Assembly (NCBI GenBank): GCA_947624435.1
Contig: CANQKE010000013.1
Location: 1-58,454, forward strand
Direction: 5' to 3'
DNA: 58,454 nucleotides
DNA from: an uncultured Ruminiclostridium sp.
Lineage (GTDB): Bacteria > Bacillota > Clostridia > Oscillospirales > Ruminococcaceae
Below are positions 18,886-26,589 of the stretch, one piece after another; the stretch's first letter is position 1, and every line of letters starts with the position of its first letter. A model generated the notes under the pieces. The model had not been told where the DNA came from. It was given only the letters and a program-made list of their open reading frames with translations, and ran no database searches. The translations under genes and the position numbers were made by a program.

Positions 18886-19443
18886 TCAATAAAAGAAGTC
18901 GAGATCTTTCAGTGTCGGATGAATCTTATCTTTATCCGAAAGCAGCACCGTACCATCTGTGGGTATTTTCCAATCTATTCCTATATCCGGATCATTCCAA
19001 ATTAAACCGCCTTCGTCATCGGGAGCATAATAACGCGTGCATTTATAGCAGAAAGTAGCGATTTCGGATAAAACGTAAAACCCATGCGCAAATCCTTCCG
19101 GTATAAAGAACTGCTTTTTGTTTTCCGCCGAAAGCACTATCCCTTCCCATTTGCCGAATGTAGGACTGTTTTTACGTAAATCTACCGCTACATCATAAAC
19201 TTCCCCTTCAATGCATCTGACCAACTTACCCTGTGGGTTCTTTTTCTGAAAATGTAATCCTCTGAGTACACCTTTCTTTGAGCGGGATTGATTATCTTGA
19301 ATAAAATCTACATCTATACCGTTTTCCTTGAAATCTTTTTCCACATATATTTCCATAAAATATCCGCGCTCATCGCCGAACACCTTTGGCTCGACAATAA
19401 TAACATCGGGTATAGATGTTTTAGTAAATATAAAATTACTCAT
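18886..19443 (-). CDS. rfbC: dTDP-4-dehydrorhamnose 3,5-epimerase
   Basis: This 185-residue protein has the full RmlC fold signatures: VFGDERGYFMEIY at the start, SKKGVLRGLHFQ with the catalytic His, GEVYDVAVDLRKNSPTFGKW, FFIPEGFAHGFYVLSE, YYAPDDEGGLIWNDPDIGI and LSDKDKIHPTL. It epimerises dTDP-4-keto-6-deoxy-D-glucose at C3 and C5, the third step to dTDP-L-rhamnose. The length is normal for the family. The ATG at 19443 overlaps the stop of rfbB as ATGA, so the two are translationally coupled. Confidence 0.97.
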   Translation of the reverse strand: MSNFIFTKTSIPDVIIVEPKVFGDERGYFMEIYVEKDFKENGIDVDFIQDNQSRSKKGVLRGLHFQKKNPQGKLVRCIEGEVYDVAVDLRKNSPTFGKWEGIVLSAENKKQFFIPEGFAHGFYVLSEIATFCYKCTRYYAPDDEGGLIWNDPDIGIDWKIPTDGTVLLSDKDKIHPTLKDLDFFY

Positions 19444-20462
19444 CTGTTTTTATACATCCTTTCATAATAATCACGATATTCTCCGCTTATTATCCGTTCC
19501 CACCATGATCTGTTATCAAGATACCACTGTATGGTTTTTTGAATACCGTCGGAAAATTTGGTTTGGGGCAGCCAGCCAAGTTCGTTATTTATTTTGGTGG
19601 GGTCTATAGCGTAACGCATATCATGTCCGGCTCTGTCTTTTACAAAAGTAATCAATTCTTCCGACTTCCCCAATGATTTAATAATCATCTTAACTATATC
19701 GATATTTCTCATTTCGTTATGTCCGCCGACATTGTAAACTTCTCCGACAGTACCTTTATGTATAATAAGGTCTATAGCGCGGCAATGATCCTCAACATAC
19801 AGCCAATCGCGTACATTTTCTCCCTTGCCGTACACAGGTAACGGCTTGTCGTTAAGCGCGTTAGCTATCATAAGCGGAATGAGCTTTTCCGGAAAGTGAT
19901 AAGGACCGTAGTTATTTGAACAACGGCTTATTGTGACCGGAAGTCCGTAGGTTCTGTAATACGCCTGAACCAAAAGATCGGCAGCCGCCTTTGACGCCGA
20001 ATAAGGACTGGAAGTATGTATAGGCGTAGTTTCCGTAAAAAACATATCCGGTCTGTCCAAAGGCAAATCGCCATAAACTTCGTCAGTAGACACCTGATGA
20101 TATCGTTCGATACCGTACTTACGGCAGGCATCCATCATGACCTGTGTTCCTATTATATTCGTGTTAAGAAATATTCCGGGATTCTCAATCGAACGATCCA
20201 CATGAGATTCAGCGGCAAAATTAACAACTATGTCCGGTTTTTCTTCTTCAAACAACGCATAAACAGCTTCTCTGTCTGTTATATCGGCTTTTACAAAACG
20301 AAAATTTTTATTTTTGGCTACCGGCTCCAAAGTTTCCATATTTCCGGCATAAGTAAGGCAGTCGAGGCAAATGACTCTATAATCGTCATAGTGTCCCAAA
20401 AGATAGTGAATAAAGTTTCCTCCGATAAAACCGGCTCCTCCAGTAACTATAATAGTTTTCAT
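19440..20462 (-). CDS. rfbB: dTDP-glucose 4,6-dehydratase
   Basis: This 340-residue extended short-chain dehydrogenase has IIVTGGAGFIGGNFIHYLLG (NAD-binding), NFAAESHVDRSIENP, the catalytic region VSTDEVYGDLP with Thr-Asp-Glu, and YSASKAAADLLV (YxxxK). It also has CSNNYGPYHFPEKLIPLMI, all diagnostic for RmlB. It makes dTDP-4-keto-6-deoxy-D-glucose, the branch point for rhamnose and for the sugar aminotransferase encoded at 10818-11894. The ATG at 20462 overlaps the stop of rfbD by four bases. The length is as expected. Confidence 0.97.
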   Translation of the reverse strand: MKTIIVTGGAGFIGGNFIHYLLGHYDDYRVICLDCLTYAGNMETLEPVAKNKNFRFVKADITDREAVYALFEEEKPDIVVNFAAESHVDRSIENPGIFLNTNIIGTQVMMDACRKYGIERYHQVSTDEVYGDLPLDRPDMFFTETTPIHTSSPYSASKAAADLLVQAYYRTYGLPVTISRCSNNYGPYHFPEKLIPLMIANALNDKPLPVYGKGENVRDWLYVEDHCRAIDLIIHKGTVGEVYNVGGHNEMRNIDIVKMIIKSLGKSEELITFVKDRAGHDMRYAIDPTKINNELGWLPQTKFSDGIQKTIQWYLDNRSWWERIISGEYRDYYERMYKNR

Positions 20463-21346
20463 AAGTTTCCTCTTTCTTTCTTTATAAAGTATTCAAGTGC
20501 ATCCTGCCAGTTTCTCATTTTATCTCCTATTGTCAATCTAAGCATCATGTTATCCAAAGATGAGAAAGCCGGTCGTTTAGCAGGTGTAGGATATTCTTCC
20601 GTCGTACACGGATCCACGGTGCATTTCAAGTCATAAAGCTCCATGATTTTGCAGGCGAAATCATACCATGTACACTCTCCGTTGCCGGTACAATGGTATA
20701 TGCCATATTCGTCTGTCAGAACAAGCTCAAGAATATGATGTGCAAGATCCGCTGCGTTTGTAGGATTACCACGTTGATCATTAACAACAGATATCTTATC
20801 TTTTGTTTCACCAAGCCGCTTCATAGTATGAACAAAATTATTCCCATCATATCCGTAAAGCCAAGAAGTGCGTATAATAAAATATCTGCTGCAAAATTCT
20901 CTAACATATTGTTCCCCCATGAGTTTTGTCTTTCCGTAAACACTTTGAGGCAAGCAAACATCATACTCACGATAAGGGACAACACCTTCGCCGGGGAAAA
21001 CATAATCTGTCGAGACATGAAGCAGCTTTATATCTTTCTCTTCACAGGCAATCGCGAGATTTCTCGGTCCTATTGCATTAACTATAAAAGCCGTGTCCTG
21101 ATTTGTTTCACACCCGTTGACATCAGTGTATGCGGCACAATTTATGACCGCATCAAAGTTATTTTCTTCAATAAAGCGGCGAACTTTTTTTATATTGGAA
21201 ATATCCAATTCGTCAATGTCAACTGCACAGACTAAAGCTGACGACCACTCATCGCTAAGAGGTGCTATTTCGCTGCTTTTTCTAGCGATACAGCGACACA
21301 ATTCTCTTCCAAGCTGCCCCTTTGATCCAGTTATAAGAATATTCAT
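20459..21346 (-). CDS. rfbD: dTDP-4-dehydrorhamnose reductase
   Basis: This 295-residue RmlD protein has NILITGSKGQLGRELC (NAD(P)-binding), AVINCAAYTDVNGCETNQD, LLHVSTDYVFPGE, and YGKTKLMGEQYV carrying the YxxxK catalytic pair. It also has FIIRTSWLYGYDGNNFVHTM. It reduces dTDP-4-keto-L-rhamnose to dTDP-L-rhamnose. The ATG at 21346 was chosen over an in-frame TTG one codon upstream. It overlaps the rfbA stop as TGATG, with GGAGGGG upstream inside the end of rfbA. The gene order rfbA-rfbD-rfbB-rfbC with overlaps marks one transcription unit. Confidence 0.97.
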   Translation of the reverse strand: MNILITGSKGQLGRELCRCIARKSSEIAPLSDEWSSALVCAVDIDELDISNIKKVRRFIEENNFDAVINCAAYTDVNGCETNQDTAFIVNAIGPRNLAIACEEKDIKLLHVSTDYVFPGEGVVPYREYDVCLPQSVYGKTKLMGEQYVREFCSRYFIIRTSWLYGYDGNNFVHTMKRLGETKDKISVVNDQRGNPTNAADLAHHILELVLTDEYGIYHCTGNGECTWYDFACKIMELYDLKCTVDPCTTEEYPTPAKRPAFSSLDNMMLRLTIGDKMRNWQDALEYFIKKERGNL

Positions 21347-22230
21347 CAATACCTTATTTTCCCCTCCGCAACGCTTTTAAGATGCTCTCCATATGTAGAC
21401 TTTCCGTATCGTTCAGAAATAGCTAACAGCTTTTGCTTATCTATCCACCCATTGTTATATGCTATCTCTTCCGGCGCAGAAATCTGTATACCTTGCCTCT
21501 TTTGTAATATATGGACAAAATCCCCCGCCTTGAGCAAACTGTCCATAGTACCTGTATCCAGCCATGCAAAACCACGTCCCAAAAGCTTTACATTGAGCTT
21601 ACCCTCCTGCAAATACATATCATTAAGCGAGGTTATCTCTAATTCTCCTCTTGCCGAAGGCTGCACTTGCTTTGCCAACTTAGCACAGCGTTTATCGTAA
21701 AAATATAATCCGGTTATACAATAATTCGACTTAGGATTTTCAGGTTTCTCCTCGACCGATATCACTTTTCCATTTTCATCAAACTCGACTATGCCAAATC
21801 TTTCAGGATCATTTACATAATATCCGAAAATAGTGGAAAAGCCTTTCTCAGCATCCTCTTTCGCCTGTCTTAACAGTTTAGAAAAGCCGTTTCCATAAAA
21901 TATATTATCTCCCAGAACCAAAGCACAGGTATCTTCTCCAATAAAATCTTCGCCTATAATAAAAGCCTGCGCTAATCCATCAGGAGAAGGCTGTTGAGCA
22001 TAGCTGAATTCAACTCCAAAATCGCTTCCGTCTCCCAACAAGTTCTTAAAATGCGGAAGATCGGTCGGAGTAGATATTATCAGTATCTCTTTTATGCCCG
22101 CAAGCATAAGGGTCGACAACGGATAATAAATCATAGGCTTGTCATATACAGGCAATAACTGCTTTGACGTAACCATTGTGAGAGGATACAGACGCGTCCC
22201 TGCACCTCCTGCCAGAATAATTCCTTTCAT
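21346..22230 (-). CDS. rfbA: Glucose-1-phosphate thymidylyltransferase
   Basis: This 294-residue RmlA protein opens [18 protein letters not shown], followed by [26 protein letters not shown]-type sequence ([15 protein letters not shown]), [18 protein letters not shown] and [15 protein letters not shown]. It joins glucose-1-phosphate and dTTP to form dTDP-glucose, the first step of the dTDP-sugar pathways in this cluster. The ATG at 22230 has AGAGGTG upstream. The 86 bases separating it from the upstream gene include a small GCCG/CGGC stem but no clear terminator. An own promoter is possible but not convincing. Confidence 0.97.
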   Translation of the reverse strand: MKGIILAGGAGTRLYPLTMVTSKQLLPVYDKPMIYYPLSTLMLAGIKEILIISTPTDLPHFKNLLGDGSDFGVEFSYAQQPSPDGLAQAFIIGEDFIGEDTCALVLGDNIFYGNGFSKLLRQAKEDAEKGFSTIFGYYVNDPERFGIVEFDENGKVISVEEKPENPKSNYCITGLYFYDKRCAKLAKQVQPSARGELEITSLNDMYLQEGKLNVKLLGRGFAWLDTGTMDSLLKAGDFVHILQKRQGIQISAPEEIAYNNGWIDKQKLLAISERYGKSTYGEHLKSVAEGKIRY

Positions 22231-22316
22231 TACTTACACCTCTTTTATTTTTAGCCGATAACGGCAAAATTCAACTACGATTTTGAACATATATTTGTCA
22301 TAAACCTAATTAACAT

Positions 22317-24050
22317 TTACTTAAAATGCTTTTTCAGGAATCGAACAAGGCATGAAAAAATCAATCCGAAAGACTGAAACCAGATGTGTATCGCGCCTTT
22401 GATTCCTACTTCGCTGCTTGTTTTACCTACTGCATACGGGATCGGAGCATCTGTTCGTTCGCTCCTTAATTTATTTTCATATAAGTATACATGACTTTCA
22501 AACACGGTCGGCCAAAGTCTGTTGCTCAATATCCAGCCTGTTAAAAATCCGTTTTCCAAAGCGGCATATGGTAATAACCTTTCCAAAGCGTGACTTTTGG
22601 TGCCATCTATCGGAAGCGGTTCTTCATCAAAGTCCTCATATTCCCATGAATGGTCATATAACACGTCTAAAGCGCCTTTTTTGCACCAAAAAGCAGTACC
22701 TATCGCAACTGGATTTATTTGATTGCTTATTTTTACGTTAATCCCAAGATCACGTGCCAATTCTACAGTTTTTTCATAGCAAATAGTCCACATATCCGGT
22801 TTTATGTTCAAATATCCTCCCCAATATGGAGGAGGAGGAACCAAAAGTCCAAGCTGCGGATTGCTTTCAAATATTGATATTATCTGATATATTGCCTTGC
22901 TGTCCGGCAGCAAATTATCCCACAGGCACCTTGCAAACGCTCTTCCTACCGAAGAAAACTCATTACCGTGAGAATGTTTATCGTGCAAAAAACAATAGTA
23001 ATCATAATTTAAGATATAAGGCTTAAAAACAACCAAAAGTGATGAAAGATCTCTTCCGCGATTTTCTGTCAAAAAAATTTTTACCGCAGACTTTAATTTG
23101 CTGTCGGCTAGAGATAATATTCTATCCCTTTTATGACGACCGTCGACAGAAATATATATATCACAATACCCGCTTACTCGGCTTAAATACTCCAAATACA
23201 GCGGAAAATCATCTTCATAATATAAATGTACAAAGATAGCTACCTTAACATCTTTTTTCAAATTCTGGTCTGTCTTTTCGACTAACAGATAATTCAGCTG
23301 CAAAACATCTTTAAGAAATGAAGGATCGCATTTTTTCTTAAAAAATTCAACTAAGCACTCTGCTGTCTGCGTATCATCCTGCAAAAGCTGTGCAACAAGA
23401 GCCACCTTGTCATCTACGCCATAATCTATCAGGAAAGACCTTTTATACTTAAAAATACCGAAATAAAAAAACGGAAATCCATTTTTTAACGAATCTGAAG
23501 CCATAACAATATATGGCTCCTCACAGGCACATCCCGAATACTTTTCTATCCAATATCTATAAAAACTCTTTCCTTCAGCCAACGATAAAACATTTCTGAA
23601 CAAGCACTGCTCATTTGGGGCTGTAACAACGACAGATTTCAATTCTTTGGTTTTATCAGAGCTGCAATCCAAACAAACAAACATAGGAATATTTATATCG
23701 TCTTGATCCTCAAAAAAAACATTTGAATTATCTTCATTGCCAAATATATCGCTTCGATCCCATAAAAAACAAAACAACTTGTTTTGCTCAAAATAATCCA
23801 TTACTTCACCAAAATCTACGGCTTTTTTAGAGATAAAAACGTTATCATTTACCATATAAATTTTTTCATAACAATCACACCATTGATCAAAATGATTAAT
23901 AAAATATGAAAAACTTACGTGATTATCTTTTTTATCTTGAGAAACACAAATAATATTTTCAATGTATTTGCCCGCAATTTTCTTAAAAACATCATGTATC
24001 AAACAGCATTCAGACATATTCTCGAAATATATCATTAACCGTTTCTTCAT
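22317..24050 (-). CDS. RgpF-like rhamnan synthesis protein with divergent first half
   Basis: This 577-residue protein has a second half (from about residue 265) that matches the RgpF family and the 666-residue paralogue: VAIFVHLYYEDDFPLYLEYL, ENRGRDLSSLLVVFKPYI, YYCFLHDKHSHGNEFSSVGR and EEPLPIDGTKSHALERLLPY. The first half (RLMIYFENMSECCLIHDVF, KIYMVNDNVFIS) keeps only a faint trace of the usual amino-terminal domain and lacks the FDAGGF-type motif. The protein ends with a basic, hydrophobic segment that could contact the membrane. It is the first glycan gene after the recombinase region. The ATG at 24050 has GGAG at normal spacing, and the gap to the recombinase-like gene upstream is only 38 bases. 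Confidence 0.82.
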   Translation of the reverse strand: MKKRLMIYFENMSECCLIHDVFKKIAGKYIENIICVSQDKKDNHVSFSYFINHFDQWCDCYEKIYMVNDNVFISKKAVDFGEVMDYFEQNKLFCFLWDRSDIFGNEDNSNVFFEDQDDINIPMFVCLDCSSDKTKELKSVVVTAPNEQCLFRNVLSLAEGKSFYRYWIEKYSGCACEEPYIVMASDSLKNGFPFFYFGIFKYKRSFLIDYGVDDKVALVAQLLQDDTQTAECLVEFFKKKCDPSFLKDVLQLNYLLVEKTDQNLKKDVKVAIFVHLYYEDDFPLYLEYLSRVSGYCDIYISVDGRHKRDRILSLADSKLKSAVKIFLTENRGRDLSSLLVVFKPYILNYDYYCFLHDKHSHGNEFSSVGRAFARCLWDNLLPDSKAIYQIISIFESNPQLGLLVPPPPYWGGYLNIKPDMWTICYEKTVELARDLGINVKISNQINPVAIGTAFWCKKGALDVLYDHSWEYEDFDEEPLPIDGTKSHALERLLPYAALENGFLTGWILSNRLWPTVFESHVYLYENKLRSERTDAPIPYAVGKTSSEVGIKGAIHIWFQSFGLIFSCLVRFLKKHFK

Positions 24051-24088
24051 CTATTGCTCCTCCGTACATACGCTTCAAGCAATGTTCC

Positions 24089-25009
24089 TCAATCTCTCAA
24101 AGCCAGCTCCACCGTTCTCATTTTGCTGTCCATAGTGGGTTTGGAGCAATACGGCAGCGTGCTTTGCACGGTGACGTTGCCGAGTATTTCAGACAGCGTG
24201 GCGATATCCGCGCCGTTGCTTACACACCTGTTGATAAACAACTTCCTAAGCTCTCTGAAGCTTATATCCGGCAGCTGTTCCTTTTTAAGGAATGAGCGAA
24301 GGCGGTATTGCATAGTTCTCGGCTCGGCGGGAGAATTTTTGCCGGATAAAAAATATTTTTCGCCGTCAGCCTTGAACTGCCTGAGATATTCCGCCAAAAG
24401 CGGCACTATAGGCACTATACGCTCTCCCGCGCGGCTTTTCGGCACGCTCATCACCAGCCCGCCGCTTTCTCCCGCGGAAACCCGCTGAAGGCTCTTGCTT
24501 ACCGTAATGACGTTGTTTTTTAAGTCTATATCTTCCCATTTCAGCGCGCAAAGCTCCCCTATCCTGAGTCCGGTAAACAATGTCACCAGTATCCCCGCTT
24601 TGGTAAGGTCCGGCTTATCCCAAAGCGCTTTGTACAGCCGCTGAAAGCTGTACTCGTCATACAATTCAGCGGTATTTGCACCGCGCTGCGGTCTTGGCAG
24701 TTCTAATCCCGCCAAAGGATCGACAAAGCCGTAAGCGCCGGACAGATACTTCATTATCATCTTGAGCAGCGATAATATATTCGCCGCGTATCTCTCGTTC
24801 ATATTATCCTTCAAAAGCTGTCCGTAGAACGCTTTTACACTGTCCGCGGTGATATCTTCCAAAGCCGCGTCGGCAAAGTACGGCAATACGTTCTTCTCCA
24901 GCTTGACCTTGTACTGAACGTACGAGGAAAGCCTTACACGGCTCTTTATATGTTCAAGCCACTCATAGACCGCGGCGCTGAAAATCATATCTTTATTGCC
25001 CGTTGTCAC
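24089..25009 (-). CDS. Tyrosine recombinase-like protein with degenerate active site
   Basis: This 306-residue protein aligns throughout with the intact recombinase upstream. It keeps a SAM-like N-terminal arm-binding part (WLEHIKSRVRLSSYVQYKVK), Arg149 in FTGLRIGELCALKW and Lys191 in VPKSRAGERI. The rest of the catalytic set is changed. The HxxR box is RELRK (Arg252 in the His position, Arg255 kept), the second His is Asn278 in EILGNVTV, and the nucleophile region reads TLPYCSKP, with the Tyr one residue out of register. It is therefore probably poor or inactive in strand cleavage and may act as a DNA-binding partner or regulator. The GTG start at 25009 has GGAGGTG five bases upstream. It lies between the inverted-repeat cassette and the glycan operon and is probably co-transcribed with both. 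Confidence 0.85.
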   Translation of the reverse strand: MTTGNKDMIFSAAVYEWLEHIKSRVRLSSYVQYKVKLEKNVLPYFADAALEDITADSVKAFYGQLLKDNMNERYAANILSLLKMIMKYLSGAYGFVDPLAGLELPRPQRGANTAELYDEYSFQRLYKALWDKPDLTKAGILVTLFTGLRIGELCALKWEDIDLKNNVITVSKSLQRVSAGESGGLVMSVPKSRAGERIVPIVPLLAEYLRQFKADGEKYFLSGKNSPAEPRTMQYRLRSFLKKEQLPDISFRELRKLFINRCVSNGADIATLSEILGNVTVQSTLPYCSKPTMDSKMRTVELALRD

Positions 25010-25082
25010 TGCTGCACCTCCGACTTGTTTTTTATGATTTTTTGCGTTATATTAAATTAAATCGCTGTATGATTTTTTCGGG

Positions 25083-25101
25083 AATTTTGTCATTTGCGAA
25101 A
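25083..25101 (+). repeat. Left 19-bp inverted repeat flanking the recombinase cassette
   Basis: The plus strand reads AATTTTGTCATTTGCGAAA. Its exact reverse complement is at 26312-26330. The match stops sharply on both sides, as expected of a recombinase recognition element and not of a general duplication. It lies between the two recombinase genes. Confidence 0.9.
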
Positions 25102-25153
25102 TAGGTCAAGCCGAACGGTCATATTTAATTTTCAAAGAGCGTTATCTGCGGTG

Positions 25154-26206
25154 CTATACAGTAAAACACAGCTTTTTCATAAACTTCTTCTTACGCTCAA
25201 GCGACGAATGTACATATCTGTTCAAGGTTATCTCAACGCCGGAATGTCCCAGTATCTCGGACAATGATTTCACGTCAAAGCCGAGTTCAACGCAGTTTGT
25301 AGCGAACAGGTGGCGCAGCGCATGGAAATGCACTGACGGCAGTTTTGCTTTTTTCAGCACAGCCTTGAATCTATACTGCATGGTGCGCGGTTCGACCGGC
25401 TTTTCGGTGCCTGACAGCAGATAGCTTTCATCAGAGCTTTTATACTGTTTCAACAAGTCTAAAACATGGTCGGGGAGCGGTATTACCCGTATTGACGATG
25501 TACTTTTCGGCTCGGTGATTATCAGCTTTGTACCGTGGTTTGTACGTATGCGCTGTATGGTTTTACTGATAGATAACGTTTTAGCTTTGAGGTCAATATC
25601 TCCCCATTTGACGGAGCATAATTCTCCCAATCTGATACCGGTGTACATACATAATGTTATTCCCAGCGACGTAAGACCGGGGTTATGCATTAGCCAGCTT
25701 TCCAAGCGCTTTTGCTGTGCTTTATTCGGAACGGCTATCTCGGCTTTTCTTCTTTTGGGGATAACAACGCCGGATATATTATTCCGGATATTATGTATCC
25801 TCTCGCCGTATTTGAGCATGGATTTAAGCAGCAGTACAATATCTGCGATATACCCGGAAGAAAGCCCATCCGACGAGCATGCCGCGATGAATTTTCTTAC
25901 CATATCCTCGGTCAGCTCGTCTGTATAAAGCTTTCCGAACAGCGGCAGGATATATGCCTGTGCCTTGCCGATATAGTTGGAAAGAGTAGATTCTTTGACT
26001 TTTACTTTCACAGAATCTACCCATTCATTAAAAAGTGTTTTGACCGTCATTCGCCGGTGTGAAAACACCCGCCCGCCGAGAAAATCCTTCATCTTTTCCT
26101 CAACGTCCGACTTGGTCTTACCGTAAAAGTATTTGATCTTTACCGTTCTCGAATCGCGAAACCGCCCCTCAAAGCGTCCGTCGCTGCGTCTGTAAATATT
26201 TTTCAT
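25154..26206 (-). CDS. Tyrosine recombinase / integrase, catalytically complete
   Basis: This 350-residue tyrosine recombinase has all catalytic residues: Arg192 in YTGIRLGELCSVKW, Lys234 in TEPKSTSSIR, His295-x-x-Arg298 in FHALRHLFATN, His321 in LGHSGV and Tyr331 in TLNRYVHSS. The N-terminus (IYRRSDGRFEGRF) is an AP2-like arm-binding segment, followed by a core-binding SAM-like domain with GRVFSHRRMTVKTLFNEWV. The start was set at the ATG at 26206, which has AAGGAGG seven bases upstream. An in-frame ATG 49 codons earlier has no such site. The gene is bracketed by perfect 19-bp inverted repeats, with no phage, conjugation or transposition genes nearby. This fits a DNA invertase better than an integrase of a mobile island. 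Confidence 0.92.
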   Translation of the reverse strand: MKNIYRRSDGRFEGRFRDSRTVKIKYFYGKTKSDVEEKMKDFLGGRVFSHRRMTVKTLFNEWVDSVKVKVKESTLSNYIGKAQAYILPLFGKLYTDELTEDMVRKFIAACSSDGLSSGYIADIVLLLKSMLKYGERIHNIRNNISGVVIPKRRKAEIAVPNKAQQKRLESWLMHNPGLTSLGITLCMYTGIRLGELCSVKWGDIDLKAKTLSISKTIQRIRTNHGTKLIITEPKSTSSIRVIPLPDHVLDLLKQYKSSDESYLLSGTEKPVEPRTMQYRFKAVLKKAKLPSVHFHALRHLFATNCVELGFDVKSLSEILGHSGVEITLNRYVHSSLERKKKFMKKLCFTV

Positions 26207-26290
26207 TAATTTCCTCCTTGTTTTTATTGACATCTCGGTTTTTTTATGATAGAATATAACGTGTGATAAAGTGTAAAGGTGTATATTATT

Positions 26291-26319
26291 AATATATCGC
26301 TGATCCGTCGTTTTCGCAA
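26291..26319 (-). promoter_or_regulatory. Possible promoter of the recombinase, -35 inside the right inverted repeat
   Basis: The minus strand has TTGCGA (26314-26319), 17 bases, then TATATT (26291-26296). The -35 lies within the inverted repeat and the -10 is inside the cassette, so the unit would stay intact after inversion. The -35 is only a partial match, so this is tentative. Confidence 0.4.
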
Positions 26320-26330
26320 ATGACAAAATT
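26312..26330 (-). repeat. Right 19-bp inverted repeat flanking the recombinase cassette
   Basis: Read on the minus strand it is AATTTTGTCATTTGCGAAA, identical to 25083-25101. Inversion between the two copies would flip about 1.2 kb that contains the whole intact recombinase gene. Confidence 0.9.
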
Positions 26331-26398
26331 AGCGAAAGATATTTTGCCTCCATTTAACAATCACAACTTGTAATTGAAAATCTGTAATACACAAAAAG

Positions 26399-26463
26399 AA
26401 TAAGGACTTGTCCCGTTATGCCGAAAAATGTCGGTTTAGCAGGGCAAGTCCTTATTTCTTTTT
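26399..26463. terminator. Bidirectional intrinsic terminator between recombinase cassette and peptidase gene
   Basis: AATAAGGACTTGTCCC (26399-26414) pairs with AGGGCAAGTCCTTATT (26441-26456), with a smaller CCGA/TCGG stem in the loop. T-rich sequence follows on the plus side and A-rich sequence precedes it, so it can work in both directions. No gene now ends into it from the left, because the recombinase points away. It would, however, stop transcription from an inverted cassette. The surrounding 26207-26589 (383 bases) also holds the right inverted repeat and two promoters. Confidence 0.85.
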
Positions 26464-26492
26464 AACGCTTTCTATATATTTATTAAAATCAC

Positions 26493-26521
26493 TTGAACTG
26501 CGCGGAAAAATCTGATATACT
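26493..26521 (+). promoter_or_regulatory. Sigma-A promoter of the M16 peptidase gene
   Basis: TTGAAC (26493-26498), a 17-base spacer, then TATACT (26516-26521) preceded by TGA, an extended -10. The start codon of the peptidase is about 70 bases downstream. Confidence 0.7.
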
Positions 26522-26589
26522 TATTGTAAAGAAAAGGTATGCGGAAATCGAACTTTAGCCGCTAGCCTAAAAAGAAAAGAGGAATCAAG

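Noticed and set aside
26207-26353. N-terminal extension of the recombinase to an upstream ATG
   Set aside because: The extension has no ribosome site and runs through the inverted repeat, while the ATG at 26206 has AAGGAGG at ideal spacing.
25010-26400. Integration (att) sites of a mobile island
   Set aside because: The flanking repeats are inverted, not direct, there is no tRNA gene, and no phage or conjugation genes were seen.
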